Assembly (NCBI GenBank): GCA_963756495.1
Contig: CAVWNS010000013.1
Span: 58,255-122,254, forward strand
DNA length: 64,000 nt
Source: DATFDN01 sp963756495
GTDB taxonomy: Bacteria; Pseudomonadota; Alphaproteobacteria; Acetobacterales; Acetobacteraceae
Reading direction: 5' to 3'
A model generated the notes under the pieces. That model searched no databases. It worked only from the letters and a program-made list of their open reading frames with translations, and was not told the origin of the DNA. Of this stretch, positions 58,416-64,000 are shown piece by piece. Position 1 is the first letter of the stretch. Each line of letters begins with the position of its first letter. Made by a program: the position numbers and the translations under genes.

Positions 58416-58443
58416 GGCCCGGGAGCGTGCGCGCTCCCGGGCC
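58416..58443 (+). terminator. Terminator-like hairpin after clpB
   Basis: GGCCCGGGAGCG at 58416 and CGCTCCCGGGCC at 58432 form a perfect 12-bp stem with a TGCG loop, six bases after the clpB stop. A T-run is absent. The hairpin separates clpB from the rRNA promoter. Confidence 0.75.
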
Positions 58444-58478
58444 CAATGTCACCAAAGCGGAACGGTTGTGTCACGACG

Positions 58479-58507
58479 TTGACATGCCACTCGCTGAGGG
58501 CTAGATA
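58479..58507 (+). promoter_or_regulatory. Sigma-70-type promoter of the rRNA operon
   Basis: TTGACA at 58479-58484 and TAGATA at 58502-58507 are separated by 17 bases, the optimum. It lies about 340 bases upstream of 16S, as expected for a main rrn promoter. Confidence 0.85.
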
Positions 58508-58843
58508 CCGGCTCCCGACGCGAACCGATCGGTCCGTGTTTGTTCATTGACAATTGTATCTGGATGGAAGGGATACGTCGGTGGCGTCCTGCGGGGTGGT
58601 GATTGGGTTCGCTGCCTGGTTGGGGGATTGATGGGGGCAGGTCTGGTGATCTGGGCTTGATCATTGATGTCTTTTTGGGATGCTTGTGATGTATCTTTAT
58701 TGATGCGTTACGATGCTCTAGAGGGTCTCTTGCCGTGTTGTGCTGGGATGGTTGTCTTGGCGTGGCATGGTGGGGTGATGGATGGGTTTGGGTCTGTTCG
58801 TTGATGCTGTGGCCTGGGTGTTTTGGGTCATGGTTGAGATGAA
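58508..58843 (+). other. rRNA operon leader
   Basis: This stretch of 336 bases holds no gene. It carries a boxA-like element (58541-58555) and is T/G-rich near 58600-58830, as leader regions that pair with the 3' side of 16S for processing often are. Short frames in it are not supported. Confidence 0.6.
58541..58555 (+). promoter_or_regulatory. boxA-like antitermination element
   Basis: TGTTCATTGACAATT resembles the alphaproteobacterial rrn leader boxA (TGTTCTTTGACA-type), recognised by NusB/NusE for antitermination. Position and sequence fit; only one base of the core differs. Confidence 0.65.
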
Positions 58844-60337
<1,494 letters not shown>

Positions 60338-60365
60338 AAGGATGGGCCCCGAGGCGCATGGGCTT

Positions 60366-60590
60366 GGCCATCATGGTTTGGGCCATCATGGTTTTGGCCG
60401 TGCGGATTTGGGGTTCTCCGATGGCGTTCCGGCGGAGGCCGGGCGCGCTGATCTGGGTCTGTCTTTATTGGTCCTGTGGCCGGCGCCGCCGGCGTATCCC
60501 TTCCTCGCGATGGTTCTGGGTTTCCATGGTTCTGGGTTTCCGTCGAGGGCTCTTCGTCAGGGGTCCTTTCGATCGGGGGCCCTTCGATCA
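60366..60590 (+). repeat. Short tandem duplications in the 16S-tRNA spacer
   Basis: GGCCATCATGGTTTG occurs at 60366 and, with one change, at 60381. ATGGTTCTGGGTTTCC occurs as an exact tandem pair at 60510 and 60526. A degenerate triplet of about 16 bases (TTCGATC and GGGG cores) lies at 60551-60591. They are three unrelated short duplications in 230 bases of the spacer. Confidence 0.85.
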
Positions 60591-60591
60591 G

Positions 60592-60668
<77 letters not shown>

Positions 60669-60747
60669 CCGGTGGTCAGGTTTCCGCCGTCCGTTGTCAG
60701 AGACGCACGGGCCACGGGCCACGGGGCCACCGGCTGGCGACTGTCCT

Positions 60748-60820
60748 GGGGGCGTAGCTCAGCTGGGAGAGCACCTGCTTTGCAAGCAGGGGGTCGTCGG
60801 TTCGAACCCGATCGTCTCCA
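60748..60820 (+). tRNA. tRNA-Ala (UGC)
   Basis: The 73-base cloverleaf has D arm GCTC-AGCTGGGA-GAGC, anticodon stem CCTGC/GCAGG with loop TTTGCAA (anticodon TGC), and T arm GTCGG-TTCGAAC-CCGAT. CCA is not clearly encoded (ACCC follows). Confidence 0.95.
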
Positions 60821-61217
60821 CCCGGGTGGCCTGTGTGGCGTCCTGGGTTGGGGGTTGGGTTTGTGCCGGGATGGACCGTCGCGGGAAGTGTGGAGGAATC
60901 GGCCTGGCTGCCTTGGGTGGTGGCGGGCCGTTGTGGCGCCTTTGGGCGCTGGTGGTCTTTGTCAGGGTGAATCAGGTTTTGGTGCGTCTCTGGGCGCGTG
61001 CGGTCGCATGTCTGACCGGATGGCTGGAACGGGTGCGTGAGCACGGGTTCTGGCGTCCCGCGATCGTTTGGGTTCAGGGGCGATGTGTGTGCTGAGCGTG
61101 ATCCATGGGTGGATCCGTCTTCGGTGAGTTGGATCCCGGGGATGGTTTCTGTGCATGGGGTTGGGGCTGGCGCTGGTTGTGGCCGTGAGGCTGTGATGGG
61201 CGCGTGGTCCTGACGCT
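60821..61217 (+). other. tRNA-Ala to 23S spacer
   Basis: About 397 bases of G/T-rich spacer hold no gene. The right end, TCTCGAGCGC, pairs with GCTCGAGAG at the end of the window to form the stem closing 23S, so RNase III processing is expected here. Confidence 0.6.
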
Positions 61218-63994
<2,777 letters not shown>

Positions 63995-64000
63995 CACCCA

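Overview
The window comes from a GC-rich alphaproteobacterium. The 16S rRNA gene, the 16S-tRNA-Ile-tRNA-Ala-23S operon order, and the protein types (stand-alone SucA/SucB/Lpd cluster, ELM1-like protein, YqgE) fit the Rhodospirillales/Acetobacterales, most likely Acetobacteraceae. No plasmid, phage or insertion-sequence genes are visible. It reads as chromosome.

Layout. 0-12 kb: a partial amidohydrolase, then a TCA-cycle cluster mdh-sucC-sucD, a FitAB-type toxin-antitoxin pair, sucA-sucB, a small membrane protein, lpd and pdxA. 12-18 kb: a Tat-exported SMP-30-like protein, an FtsH protease, a short-chain dehydrogenase, a carboxymuconolactone-decarboxylase-like protein, a 3-hydroxyisobutyrate-dehydrogenase-like enzyme and a tyrosine phosphatase. 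18-21 kb: group-modifying enzymes (two hexapeptide acyltransferases, a methyltransferase, a Stf0 sulfotransferase). 21-27.6 kb: a thiol-transferase-fold isomerase, a VOC protein, trehalose-6-phosphate synthase, a glycosyltransferase, a repetitive BON-domain protein, a PEBP protein and a small secreted protein. 27.6-36.5 kb: a 2-oxoacid:ferredoxin oxidoreductase operon (FAD/Fe-S protein, KorA, KorB), a double-domain CoA-transferase and a carboxyltransferase. 36.6-43.2 kb: two small proteins and a sigma-54 two-component locus with an exported protein and an ion-transporter-superfamily permease. 43.4-58.4 kb: luciferase-like monooxygenase, tRNA-Gly, ELM1-like protein, D-threonine-aldolase-like enzyme, exported proteins, peroxiredoxin, YqgE, an MBOAT/SGNH O-acylation pair, metallo-hydrolase, MOSC protein and ClpB. 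58.4-64 kb: an rRNA operon from promoter to the end of 23S.

Two observations stand out. First, sixteen genes are broken by single-base indels (79 by my hand count), and I could place every one at a third codon position: either two alternative wobble bases sit side by side or the wobble base is missing. After correction each gene length is a multiple of three and the usual 4-base overlaps between genes are restored. This looks like a consensus merged from two related haplotypes, not gene decay, so I annotate these genes as intact. Second, the two-component locus at 38-43.4 kb carries two near-consensus sigma-54 promoters, each with the same 15-bp inverted repeat about 75 bp upstream. This defines a small regulon: an exported two-repeat protein on one promoter, and a permease plus a possible 22-residue membrane peptide on the other.
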